From assembly GCA_963806335.1 (NCBI GenBank), contig CAWDXO010000008.1:463651-527650 (forward strand): 64,000 nt of DNA, in the 5' to 3' direction. Under the pieces are notes generated by a model. That model saw only the letters and a program-made list of their open reading frames with translations, did no database searches and was not told the origin of the DNA. Below, piece by piece: positions 35,591-43,373 of the stretch; the stretch's first letter is position 1, and each line of letters opens with the position of its first letter. Source of the stretch: Palsa-504 sp963806335 (GTDB taxonomy: Bacteria; Actinomycetota; Actinomycetes; Streptosporangiales; Streptosporangiaceae). The position numbers and the translations under genes are program-made.

Positions 35591-35893
35591 ACCGACGACC
35601 TCCTCGACCGCCTCGACCGGCACGCCCGCGGGCGCGGCGCGCGGCTGGTCGAAGTCATCACCCAAGCCGGTATCGGCTTCACCCTGGTCCGCATCTGCGA
35701 GGGCACCCGCCGCACCGAACGCGCCATCAAGAACGCGGGCGGAGCGGTCCGGTACTGCCCGGCCTGCACCCCCCACCCGCGCAACGGCCGCTGGTCAGTC
35801 ATGCCCGGCGACTTCACCCCCCCGCAGCTACCTCAACCACGCCGGAAGGCGGTAACCCCTCATGCCCAGCAACCGCAACGGCTCGGGCCGTAA
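35591..35893 (+). pseudogene. GIY-YIG family protein, C-terminal fragment
   Basis: TDDLLDRLDRHARGRGARLV, EVITQAGIGFTLVRICEGTR, then RTERAIKN and CPACTPHPRNGRW, the second half of the AICE GIY-YIG protein. It is in the same frame as its N-terminus at 31322, but the insert makes translation of the correct product impossible. Its last codons overlap the next gene start at 35862. Confidence 0.65.
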
Positions 35894-36506
35894 CCAGCGC
35901 AACAGCCACTACCTCACTGACGAGGCGTTCGCCCAGTTCCACCGCACCCCGGCCGGTATCGCCTGGCGGTGGCGCACCGAACTACTCACCCTGTCCGCCC
36001 TGGCCGCCGCGTTCTGGCGGCTCGACACGTGGACCACCCTCACCTGGGCTGCCGTCATCCTCGGCGGCCTGGCCGCCGTGGTGCTGGCCGTGCCGCACTC
36101 CCGCCGGTTCATCACCCGCCGGTTCTGGTGCGTCCTGGCCCGGCACCGCCTCCAGCGGCTGTGCTACGAAGCCCGGCTGCACACCCGCTCCGGGCGGCTC
36201 CCGCTGGTCCTGTGGACCAGGCCGACCAAGGTCGGGGAACGCTCCTGGGTGCTGTGCCGCGCGGGCATCTGCGCCGAGGACTTCGACGCCCACATCGGCG
36301 AGCTCCGCGCCGCCTGCTACGCCCGCGACGCGCGGGTCATCCGCAACCGCCGCTGGTCCCACCTGGTGACCATCGACATCATCCGCCGCGACACCCTCGC
36401 GGCCAGCGAATACGTCACCTCCCCCCTCCAGCGCCTCACCGCGCTGTACCCCCCTAACCCCGAACCGGGCACCCGCGATGAGCAGGAGCCCGCCATCACC
36501 GCCTGA
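35862..36506 (+). CDS. AICE membrane protein upstream of the FtsK-like gene
   Basis: 214 residues. Basic N-terminus, then two adjacent helices (LLTLSALAAAFWRLDTW, LTWAAVILGGLAAVVLAVP, residues 38-80), then a soluble domain ending LTALYPPNPEP. This position and layout, directly before the FtsK/TraB-like translocase, is usual in pSAM2-type elements. Probably part of the conjugal DNA transfer apparatus; exact role unknown. Confidence 0.65.
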   Translation: MPSNRNGSGRNQRNSHYLTDEAFAQFHRTPAGIAWRWRTELLTLSALAAAFWRLDTWTTLTWAAVILGGLAAVVLAVPHSRRFITRRFWCVLARHRLQRLCYEARLHTRSGRLPLVLWTRPTKVGERSWVLCRAGICAEDFDAHIGELRAACYARDARVIRNRRWSHLVTIDIIRRDTLAASEYVTSPLQRLTALYPPNPEPGTRDEQEPAITA

Positions 36507-36514
36507 CACGGCTA

Positions 36515-36549
36515 GGGCGGTCCCCGGGCATCACGCCCGGGGACCGCCC
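36515..36549. terminator. Perfect 15-bp hairpin between AICE genes
   Basis: GGGCGGTCCCCGGGC, loop ATCAC, GCCCGGGGACCGCCC. The stem is perfect, very GC-rich and lies 9 bases after the stop of the membrane protein. There is no T-run, so it may stop, slow or protect transcripts, or be an operator or replication-linked structure. Confidence 0.55.
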
Positions 36550-36584
36550 GCCCTGACGGTCCCCCCCACCAAGGAGCCACTATC

Positions 36585-36842
36585 ATGACCATCACCGGCA
36601 CCACCCCGCTATCCCCGGATACGGGGCTCATCCCGACGTTCCCGTTCTCCATGTTCGATCCCGTTCACCTGGGCATCGATGAGAACGGCGAGCCCGTCTA
36701 CGTCAACCTGGCCGAGCGGAACATGCTGCTCGGCGGCGAGCCCGGCGGCGGCAAGTCCAGCGGGCTGAACCTGATCACCGCGCACGGCGCGCTGTCCTAT
36801 GACTGCAAGCTCATCCTGAGCTCCGCAACCGCACCGACATGA
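36585..36842 (+). pseudogene. FtsK/SpoIIIE-like translocase (TraB type), N-terminal fragment
   Basis: ATG 36585 follows AAGGAG. The sequence leads to VYVNLAERNMLLGGEPGGGK-SS, the Walker A region of AICE FtsK-like proteins, then SYDCKLI and breaks off at about 36815, where the frame of RepSA begins. Full-length proteins exceed 400 residues. In AICEs this protein pumps double-stranded DNA between mycelia; here that is lost. Confidence 0.7.
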
Positions 36843-38020
36843 TCGACCTGGCCACCGGCGAACTCGCCCCGCTCTACGGCCAGGCTTCCGTCGCGTGCGG
36901 CAACCGCCGCGAAGCGGTCTGCCCCGCCTGCTCGCAGGTGTACAAGCGCGACGCCCGGCAGCTCGTCCGGGCCGGACTGGCCGGCGGCAAGGGTATCCCC
37001 GACTCAATCACCGGCCACCCGTGCGTGTTCGCCACCCTCACCGCCCCGTCATTCGGCCCGGTCCACTCCCGCCGGATGCGCGGCAAGACCGTCCTGCCCT
37101 GCCGTCCCCGCCGAGACGTCAAGACCCGTCGTTGCCCGCACGGCCGGGACATCTCCTGCCCGACCCGCCATGTCGAGGCTGACCCCCGCCTCGGCCAGCC
37201 CATGTGCGGCGACTGCTACGACTACGACGCCGCCGTGCTGTTCAACGCCTACGCGGGGGACCTGTGGCGACGGTTCACCACTTACCTGCCCCGCCGCCTG
37301 GCCCGTATCACCGGAACCACCCTCAAGGCGCTGCACGCTCAGGTACGGATCCGGTTCGTCAAAGTGGCCGAATACCAGGCACGTGGCGTCGTCCACTTCC
37401 ACGCCGTCATCCGCCTCGATGCCCCCGGCGAGGACTACCAGCCCCCGCCACTCGGCATCACCGCTGACATGCTGTGCGACGCCATCGGCCAGGCGGCCGC
37501 CCTCGCCACCCTGCCCATCGACCACGACGGCCAGATGATGACGCTCGGGTTCGGCGCACAGACCGACACCCGCATCATCCGCCACGGCACGCATCTGCCC
37601 GGCACTGGCCAGGCGCTGGACGGCCAGGCCGTCGCTAACTACATCGCCAAGTACGCCACCAAGACCCTCACCGCCCCCGGCCTGCCCAACCAGCGGCTAC
37701 GCGGCGAAGCCGACCTCGGGCACCTGCGCTGCACCGCCCACTACCGGCGGCTTATCACCACCGCCTGGCAGCTCGGCAGCACCCAGCCCGCATCCCGCTG
37801 CCGGACCTGGGCACACATGCTCGGCTACGGCGGCCACTTCCTCACCAAATCCCGCCGCTACTCCGTCACCTTCGGTCAACTCCGTAAAGCTCGCACCGAC
37901 CACCGCCGCGCCACCCGGCCCCTCGGCACCGACCGCGACGCCTGGGCCGCCCGCTGGACGAGACCGTCGTTCTGGTCCTGGGCACCATCTGGATCTACTC
38001 AGGCGTCGGGCGCACTCTAG
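36839..38020 (+). CDS. repSA: RepSA-like replication initiator, N-terminally truncated
   Basis: Homologous to pSAM2 RepSA rolling-circle initiators: VACGNRREAVCPACSQVYKR, TGHPCVFATLTAPSFGPVHS, RRCPHGRDISC, MCGDCYDYDAAVLFNAYAGD, FVKVAEYQARGVVHFHAVIR (HxH metal site region), VANYIAKYATKTL. The first 50-80 residues are missing, the frame extending back (ELRNRT) into the FtsK fragment. ATG 36839 is merely the first Met. Catalytic motifs remain. The tail is somewhat degraded. Confidence 0.75.
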   Translation: MIDLATGELAPLYGQASVACGNRREAVCPACSQVYKRDARQLVRAGLAGGKGIPDSITGHPCVFATLTAPSFGPVHSRRMRGKTVLPCRPRRDVKTRRCPHGRDISCPTRHVEADPRLGQPMCGDCYDYDAAVLFNAYAGDLWRRFTTYLPRRLARITGTTLKALHAQVRIRFVKVAEYQARGVVHFHAVIRLDAPGEDYQPPPLGITADMLCDAIGQAAALATLPIDHDGQMMTLGFGAQTDTRIIRHGTHLPGTGQALDGQAVANYIAKYATKTLTAPGLPNQRLRGEADLGHLRCTAHYRRLITTAWQLGSTQPASRCRTWAHMLGYGGHFLTKSRRYSVTFGQLRKARTDHRRATRPLGTDRDAWAARWTRPSFWSWAPSGSTQASGAL

Positions 38021-38159
38021 CCACTTCCGGCGCGGAGCTGGCTGCCGCGTCCGCCGCATGCGCCCGCGAGCATTACGACCAGGCCGCCGTCATTGGCGGT
38101 TAGGCGTCAATCGCTGCTTGACAGCAAACCCGTTGACCGAAGGAGGAGTGATAGCAGAC

Positions 38160-38384
38160 ATGCATCCCGGAACTGAGCGGCTCCTGACGCTTCAGGAGGC
38201 CGCCGAAGTGCTGGGGACTAAGCCGCGGTTTACCCGGCGGCTCGTCGCGGAGAGGCGTATCCGGTTCACTTACGTCGGCCGTTTCGTCCGCATACCGGAG
38301 TCAGCACTACGCGAGTTCATTAAGGCCGGGACGGTCGAACCGGTCACCGCGTGGGGGCATCGCCGCAACCGTAAGGCCGCCTGA
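38160..38384 (+). CDS. xis: Excisionase-type DNA-binding protein
   Basis: 74 residues: LLTLQEAAEVLGTKPRFTRR, LVAERRIRFTYVGRFVRIPE, SALREFIKAGT, a MerR-like/HTH_17 winged helix. ATG 38160 is preceded by AGGAGG at 38141-38146 (a little far); GTG 38148 is too close to that site. Its stop overlaps the int start (TGATG). It directs integrase towards excision of the element. Confidence 0.8.
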   Translation: MHPGTERLLTLQEAAEVLGTKPRFTRRLVAERRIRFTYVGRFVRIPESALREFIKAGTVEPVTAWGHRRNRKAA

Positions 38385-39568
38385 TGCCAGGCCGTAAGAC
38401 GCGGAGCTTCGGCAGCATCCGCAAGCTGTCGTCTGGACGGTGGCAAGCTCGTTACCGGGGACTGGATGGCCTGCTGCGCTCCGCTCCGCAGACCTTCGCC
38501 TACAAGGCCGACGCCAGTAAGTGGCTGGCGCTCACCCAAGCTGAGCTGCTGAGCGGCGGATGGATCGACCCAGCGGCGGGACGCATCTCGTTCCCCGTCT
38601 ACGCGGCGGCGTGGATCGATGAACGGCCGGGCCTTCGCCCCAAGACGCTCCAGCTCTACCGCTATCTGATGCGCGCCCACTTGCAGGAAGCCTTCGGTTC
38701 CGCCACCATCGCTGGCATCACCGAAGCCGATGTCCGCCGATGGCGTGCGGACATGCTGTCTGCGGGCGTGACACCGGTCACCGCTGCCAAGGCTTATCGG
38801 CTGCTCAAGGCCATCATGGCCACGGCGGTCGATGACGGCCTGATCCGCCGGAATCCGTGCCGTATCAAGGGCGCATCGGTCGAGAAGTCGCCGGAACGGC
38901 CAGTCCTGACCATCGGCCAGGTCTACGCCCTGGCCGATGCGATCAGCCCGCGATACAGGGCGCTCGTCCTCCTTGCCTGCTTCTGCGGCTTGCGGTGGGG
39001 TGAGCTGGCCGGACTCCAGCGCGCCGACATCGATTGTGACCGCAGGACCGTCCGTATCGCCCGCCAGCTCTGCGAGGTATCCGGTCGCCAGCCGTTCCTC
39101 GCCCCTCCCAAGTCCGACGCTGGCAAGCGCACCGTTTCGATACCTTCCCTGATCGTGGCCGACGTCAGCTCGCACCTGGATACCTTTACCCAGCCAGGAG
39201 CCGATGCGCTGGTGTTCACCAGCCCGCACGGCATGCCCTTGCGGCACGCCAACTTCCGCCGCCGCGTCTGGCGTCGCGCGCTCGCCGCAACCGGTCTCAG
39301 CATTCACCTGCATGATCTGCGCCATACCGGTAATCAGCTCGTCGCTGAAGCGGGTGCCAACCCTCGTGAGCTGATGGAACGTATGGGCCACTCGACCAGC
39401 CGCGCCGCTCTCATCTACCTGCACTCGACCAGCGCTCGGCAGCATCATCTAGCCGACGCCGTGACGGTGCGGGCGCGATCCGAACTCGGCCAGACGGAGG
39501 AGGCACCGAACGATGGTGTGGCACGTATGTGGCACGATCCACAGAGCACCGATGACAGTGCGTCCTGA
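38384..39568 (+). CDS. int: Site-specific tyrosine integrase of the AICE
   Basis: 394 residues. An arm-binding N-terminus (FGSIRKLSSGRWQARYRGLD), a SAM-like core-binding domain and the catalytic set: Arg in CFCGLRWGELAGLQ, HLHDLRHTGNQLVAEAG (HxxR), MERMGHSTSRAALIYLHST (H and Tyr). Full length. It is translationally coupled to xis and ends 40 bases before the tRNA-Arg att remnant, exactly where the integrase of such an element sits. It should integrate DNA at the 3' end of tRNA-Arg(CCU). Confidence 0.9.
   Translation: MPGRKTRSFGSIRKLSSGRWQARYRGLDGLLRSAPQTFAYKADASKWLALTQAELLSGGWIDPAAGRISFPVYAAAWIDERPGLRPKTLQLYRYLMRAHLQEAFGSATIAGITEADVRRWRADMLSAGVTPVTAAKAYRLLKAIMATAVDDGLIRRNPCRIKGASVEKSPERPVLTIGQVYALADAISPRYRALVLLACFCGLRWGELAGLQRADIDCDRRTVRIARQLCEVSGRQPFLAPPKSDAGKRTVSIPSLIVADVSSHLDTFTQPGADALVFTSPHGMPLRHANFRRRVWRRALAATGLSIHLHDLRHTGNQLVAEAGANPRELMERMGHSTSRAALIYLHSTSARQHHLADAVTVRARSELGQTEEAPNDGVARMWHDPQSTDDSAS
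39519..39536 (+). repeat. Direct repeat pair within the int 3' end
   Basis: TGGCACG-TATG-TGGCACG, identical over 18 bases to 26890-26907 at the other end of the element. Candidate integrase arm sites. Confidence 0.5.
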
Positions 39569-39606
39569 ACGGCTCGCTGCTAGGGCTCTGACCAGGAATT
39601 TTAGGA

Positions 39607-39643
39607 GCGCCCCGACCGCGACTCGAACGCGGGACCTACTGCT
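39607..39643 (-). repeat. tRNA-Arg(CCU) 3'-half remnant (att copy D)
   Basis: 37 bases (GCGCCCCGACCGCGACTCGA then ACGCGGGACCTACTGCT on the plus strand) identical to the copy at 26748-26792; the anticodon loop itself is missing. It follows the int gene and marks the right end of the AICE. Confidence 0.7.
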
Positions 39644-39729
39644 GACCGGAAAATAACTCACCTGGATTGGGCGCGCGGCAGCGGACCCGAGGCTGGTTCA
39701 GGTGTCGGGCCTGATCAGGGCGGTATGGG

Positions 39730-41082
39730 CTAGGCGGCCGGGGTGAGGGTTACCTCGAGTCCCAGGGCCTGGAGCTGGCGGACGTGGTTGCGGATCTTCT
39801 TGTCCCGGTCGGTGCGGGAGGCGACGTAGTCCGGGCCGAGGTCGGTGTAGCGCGCGGCAGGGCTGGCGAGCAGGTGCCAGATGATGATCAGGATGGACCG
39901 GGCGACGGCGACCTGGGCTTTGGCCTTGCCGCGGCGGCGGGCGACGCGGCGGTACCGTTCGCCGAGGAAGGTCTCGGTGCGGGCGGCGCCGAGGGCGGCC
40001 TGGCCGAGGGCGCCGCGCAGGTAGGCGTTGCCGTGTTTCTTCTTGCCGCGGCCGGTGCGCGGGCCGGACTGGTTCGCGGCCGGGCATAGCCCGGCCCAGG
40101 AGACCAGGTGCGCGGCGGTGGGGAACCGGGTCATGTCCAGGCCGGTCTCGGCGATGATCGTGTGGGCTAGGTCCGGGCTGATGCCGGGGATCTCGGCCAG
40201 CCGGGCGGCGGCCGGCAGCACGGGGGCGTCCGGGGCGGTGCCGGCGGCGGGGCCGGTGGTGCCGTCGGCGTCCACGCCCTGCGCTTCGGGGATCGCGGCC
40301 AGGGTGTCGCGGATGCGTGCCTCCAGCTGGGTGATGTTCTGGTCCAGGAACTTGACCTGGTCTAGTTCCAGCTGGGCGAGCTCGCCGTGGTGGGCGTCGA
40401 ACATCCCGGTCAGCGCCTGCACGAGCGCATCGTGCTTGGCTTTCATCCGGGTGCGGGCCAGGCCGGCCAGCACCCGCGGGTCGCGTTCCCCGGCGATCAT
40501 CGCCCGCACCATGTCCTTGGCCGATTCGGTGGTCAGCTTGCTGGCTACCGACGACAGCTTGATCAGCGCGCCTTCGAGCAGCTTCTCCAGCCGCTGATAG
40601 CAGCGGGTCCGCTCGCGCACGTAGTCGGTGCGGGCCCGGGTGTAGTCCCGCAGCGCCCGGATCGGGGCCGGCGGCACGAAGCACGGCCGCAGCATCCCCC
40701 ATTCGGTCAGCCGGGCCAGCCACATCGCGTCGTGCTTATCGGTCTTCGGGCGGCCCTTGAGCTGCCGGGCCTGCGCCGGGGACACCAGCTGCACCGCCAG
40801 CCCGAGCGCCTCCAGCAGGTAGTAGAAGATCCGCCAGTAGTCGCCGGTCGCCTCCAGCGTGACCATCTGGACCCGGTCCTTGAGCAGGTGACGGCCCAGA
40901 TCGGTGACCACGCTGGTCACGGCCGGCACCTCCCAGACCTTGCTGGCCCGGGGCCGGCCGTCCCGGCCGGGCAGCCGGACGCACACCATCCCCGACGCCT
41001 TGGCCACGTCGATCGCGGCCACCCGCTCGAACACCCGCTGGTGCTCCTCGTCCTCGATAACCTGCGGTTTCGGCTTGCTCAC
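39730..41082 (-). CDS. IS110-family transposase (DEDD recombinase), element 1
   Basis: 450 residues. RuvC-like DEDD part: VAAIDVAKASGMVCVRLPG (D), MVTLEATGDYWRIFYYLLEA (E), GRPKTDKHDAMWLARLTEWG (D, D). C-terminal Transposase_20 part: LAEIPGISPDLAHTIIAETG, LVSWAGLCPAANQSG, GNAYLRGALGQAA with the catalytic Ser region. GTG 41082 is chosen because GGAGG lies eight bases upstream. Looks intact. Confidence 0.88.
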   Translation of the reverse strand: MSKPKPQVIEDEEHQRVFERVAAIDVAKASGMVCVRLPGRDGRPRASKVWEVPAVTSVVTDLGRHLLKDRVQMVTLEATGDYWRIFYYLLEALGLAVQLVSPAQARQLKGRPKTDKHDAMWLARLTEWGMLRPCFVPPAPIRALRDYTRARTDYVRERTRCYQRLEKLLEGALIKLSSVASKLTTESAKDMVRAMIAGERDPRVLAGLARTRMKAKHDALVQALTGMFDAHHGELAQLELDQVKFLDQNITQLEARIRDTLAAIPEAQGVDADGTTGPAAGTAPDAPVLPAAARLAEIPGISPDLAHTIIAETGLDMTRFPTAAHLVSWAGLCPAANQSGPRTGRGKKKHGNAYLRGALGQAALGAARTETFLGERYRRVARRRGKAKAQVAVARSILIIIWHLLASPAARYTDLGPDYVASRTDRDKKIRNHVRQLQALGLEVTLTPAA

Positions 41083-41330
41083 CGCGGTCACCTCCGTATC
41101 CTCGAGATGGGTAACAGGGCGGGCTGCCCGGGGACCCGCGGTCACGGCCTCAACGGCCCGAATACTGACCGGCGTGCTCGAAGCAACACAAAGCGACACT
41201 CAGGTCACAGGTCCCAGCGCCAGGCTTAGGAACGGGCTCGTATCCCAAAGAAGCTCGGCGTCACGGGCAGCCCGCACCCAACCTGCACCATCCGGACCCG
41301 CTCCGCAGCCAGATCACCCAGCCCGGCCAC
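41083..41330 (-). ncRNA. Candidate bridge RNA region of IS110 element 1
   Basis: About 250 non-coding bases upstream of the transposase on its strand. In IS110-subgroup elements this end encodes the bridge RNA that pairs with target and donor DNA. The position and length fit; I have not been able to fold it and the two loops cannot be drawn with certainty. Confidence 0.35.
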
Positions 41331-41412
41331 CGCGCGGCAGCGGACCCCAGCCCGCCACGACCAGCACCCCAGCCATTTTCACGCCGCCGCGACCACACCC
41401 CCGGGTGAGAAA

Positions 41413-41586
41413 GGCTTAGGAGGCATTCCCGTGACAAGCCCTGAAGTCGCCCGGCGTGGCCTGACGTGCCGTTCGGCCGCAGTGATAATGGCTGAACGTG
41501 GCCTGCGGTAGCCTCGCGCCTGTGCTCGTTGGCTCCCAGTTTGGCTCCCAGGGGTCTCGTAAGCGGCGCCAATGTTCGAATGCTCA
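41413..41586. repeat. Partial tRNA-Arg att remnant (copy B) and related flank
   Basis: GGCTTAGGAGGCATTC at 41413-41428 equals the anticodon arm of the other att copies; the T-arm and acceptor are missing. The next 160 bases align with 1285-1445, with a tandem pair TTGGCTCCCAG at 41529-41539 and 41541-41551. The stretch ends where IS110 element 2 begins. Confidence 0.5.
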
Positions 41587-41597
41587 TATGAAACGGC

Positions 41598-42084
41598 CTG
41601 TCAACCTTCGCTGGGACAGTAATTTGCTGTTGGTGTGGATTGTGCTCTGAGTTGGTGATGTGCTGCCGCCTGGCGGCATGGCGGGCTGGCCTCGTCGCGT
41701 GTGCGCCCGCCTTCCTCTCGAGGCAGGGGCGGGATAGCGGAGGGATTTGATAAGGGGCGGGAGCCCGTAGGCTCGCTGCCGCCGGGCCGGCTCCTCGCCT
41801 GCCCGCGTTGCCCGGCGGGGGCTCCCGCGGGGGGTTCCCTTGTCAAATCCGGCCGGTGCTGGCGGCGGCCGGGAATGGTGGGGGCGGCGTGCCGGGGCGA
41901 GGTCGTGGCTGTCGCCACTGCCAGGCTCATATTCGCGCGTCGGGATCGCAGGTCGGCTGTGCGCAGGACGGTGCCCCTCACTTACGGCGAGAGTCGGCTC
42001 GCTCATAGCATTCACGGGGATCTTTCCTGCCGCGGCGTCGCTTTCCCGGCACACCGCCGGTCTGGTGGCTGGCCTCACGGGAGG
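41598..42084 (-). ncRNA. Non-coding end of element 2: candidate bridge RNA with long stem-loop
   Basis: GGATTTGATAAGGG (41743-41756) faces CCCTTGTCAAATCC (41837-41850), 13 of 14 paired plus a possible G-U, enclosing GC-rich arms that can extend the stem. In IS1111-type elements the bridge RNA is encoded downstream of the recombinase, where this lies. RNA boundaries are not visible. Confidence 0.4.
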
Positions 42085-43185
42085 TCAGCTGGTCATCTCG
42101 GCCCAGACGAACCCTGCGAGCTCGCGGGCCACGGCCGTGACCGCGACGCCGGAGGGCTTGCCGCGGGCGGTCATCTTCTTCCAGGTGGCGTGCAGGCGCT
42201 GCTGCGCCTTCCAGGAGCGGGCCAGGGTGCCCGGGTCCGCTCCGGCCTGCCGGCGGCGCAGCAGCGCGCCGATCGCGGGCCGGTACCGGTAGGACCAGGC
42301 GGCCTCCACCAGCGCGGTGCGGACGCCCTCGGGCCCGGCTTTGGTGATGGAGCCGCGCCTGGTGCGCGTCCCGCTGGAGTACTCGGAGGGGATGAGCCCG
42401 GTGAAGCCCATGAACGCCCTGGCGGTGGCGAACCGGTGCCAGTCGACGACCTCGGCGGCCAGGGTGAGCGCGGTCAGCTCCGCGATGCCCCGGTAGGCGC
42501 CCAGCTTCGCGACCGCCGGCGCGAGCGGTTCCCGTCCGGCCCAGGCCGACAGCCGGGCCCCGGCCGCGCGGAGCTCGGCCTCCCGTGCCTCGAGGGCGCC
42601 GCGGTAGGCGTCCAGGACGTCCTGGAGCGCGGGCTCGCCGAACTCCTGCCGGTCGACCCAGGTCCGGTGGGCGCAGGTCCACTTCGCGCCGCCGCGCCAG
42701 GTCCGGCCGTGGCGGAGCAAGAGCGCGTTGAGCCGCTGCTGCATCCGCTTGCGGTCATCGAGCAGGTCGCCGCGGGCGCGGACCAGGTCCCGGACCGCCT
42801 CCTCCGACGGGGACGGGACCCGGACCGGGGTCAGCATCCCGGCGCGCAGCGCGAGGGTCAGGCGGACTGCGTCGCGACGGTCGGTCTTGACCCGGTCCGA
42901 GGCGCCCTTCGGGACCAGCGACGGCGCGATCACCTCGCACGCCACCCCCATCGAGGTAATGAGCCGGTACAGCTCGTAACCCGACGGCCCGGCCTCGTAG
43001 CAGACCGCCAGCACCCGGCGGTCGCCGAGCTTCCCGAGCAGCCGCCGCACCGATTCCTCGTCGTTCGGGATCCGGTCGACGGCCGGGACCTCCCGGCCCG
43101 GCCGCAGCACCCCGCACACGATCTCCCGCATCGAGGTATCCATTCCCACGTAGACCGTCTCCGGCCCGGATGGCAAACTAGCCAT
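42085..43185 (-). CDS. IS110-family transposase, element 2
   Basis: 366 residues. TVYVGMDTSMREIVCGVL (D), AVCYEAGPSGYELYRLITSM (E), ASDRVKTDRRDAVRLTLALR (D, D); C-terminal Transposase_20 with AYRGIAELTALTLAAEVVDW, FMGFTGLIPSEYSSG and KAGPEGVRTALVEAAWSYRY. ATG 43185 follows GGGAGCC; an earlier frame start at 43272 is less likely. Only distantly related to element 1. Confidence 0.88.
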   Translation of the reverse strand: MASLPSGPETVYVGMDTSMREIVCGVLRPGREVPAVDRIPNDEESVRRLLGKLGDRRVLAVCYEAGPSGYELYRLITSMGVACEVIAPSLVPKGASDRVKTDRRDAVRLTLALRAGMLTPVRVPSPSEEAVRDLVRARGDLLDDRKRMQQRLNALLLRHGRTWRGGAKWTCAHRTWVDRQEFGEPALQDVLDAYRGALEAREAELRAAGARLSAWAGREPLAPAVAKLGAYRGIAELTALTLAAEVVDWHRFATARAFMGFTGLIPSEYSSGTRTRRGSITKAGPEGVRTALVEAAWSYRYRPAIGALLRRRQAGADPGTLARSWKAQQRLHATWKKMTARGKPSGVAVTAVARELAGFVWAEMTS

Positions 43186-43373
43186 GACGGCTGGCTCCCT
43201 TCTGCCTGTGGCTCCGTCCTGCTGGCTGGCATTCCTGCACACCAGCGTCGGACGATCCACGACATAAGCCAAGAGACCCGCTCTAACAGGGCCTCTACCG
43301 GCAGAACCACGGAGCCGGCCGTTTCATGCTGACTTACGTCCAGCCAGCTCTCCTGATCCGAGGTCGTTTCCTG

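Larger units (their letters stand above)
39672..41347. mobile_element. IS110-type element 1 with 17-bp flanking direct repeats
   Basis: CGCGCGGCAGCGGACCC occurs at 39672-39688 and at 41331-41347, framing the transposase gene. The non-coding part is long upstream of the gene (about 250 bases) and short downstream (about 40), the layout of the IS110 subgroup. Exact ends cannot be fixed from sequence alone, as this family has no terminal inverted repeats. Confidence 0.6.
41587..43327. mobile_element. IS110-family element 2 (IS1111-like) with subterminal inverted repeats
   Basis: ATGAAACGGCC at 41587-41597 is exactly inverted at 43317-43327. Between them lie one transposase gene, a 490-base non-coding end downstream of it, and a 130-base end upstream. 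Subterminal inverted repeats and a long 3' non-coding end fit the IS1111 subgroup. Confidence 0.65.

Noticed and set aside
31271..35893. A 1540-codon open frame on the plus strand
   Set aside because: Most of it is antisense to four coupled, recognisable minus-strand genes. Only its first 25 and last 100 codons are real, as the two halves of the split GIY-YIG gene.
41701..43332. 543-codon plus-strand frame across IS element 2
   Set aside because: Antisense to a transposase with a full DEDD set, and its first part covers the non-coding end with the stem-loop.
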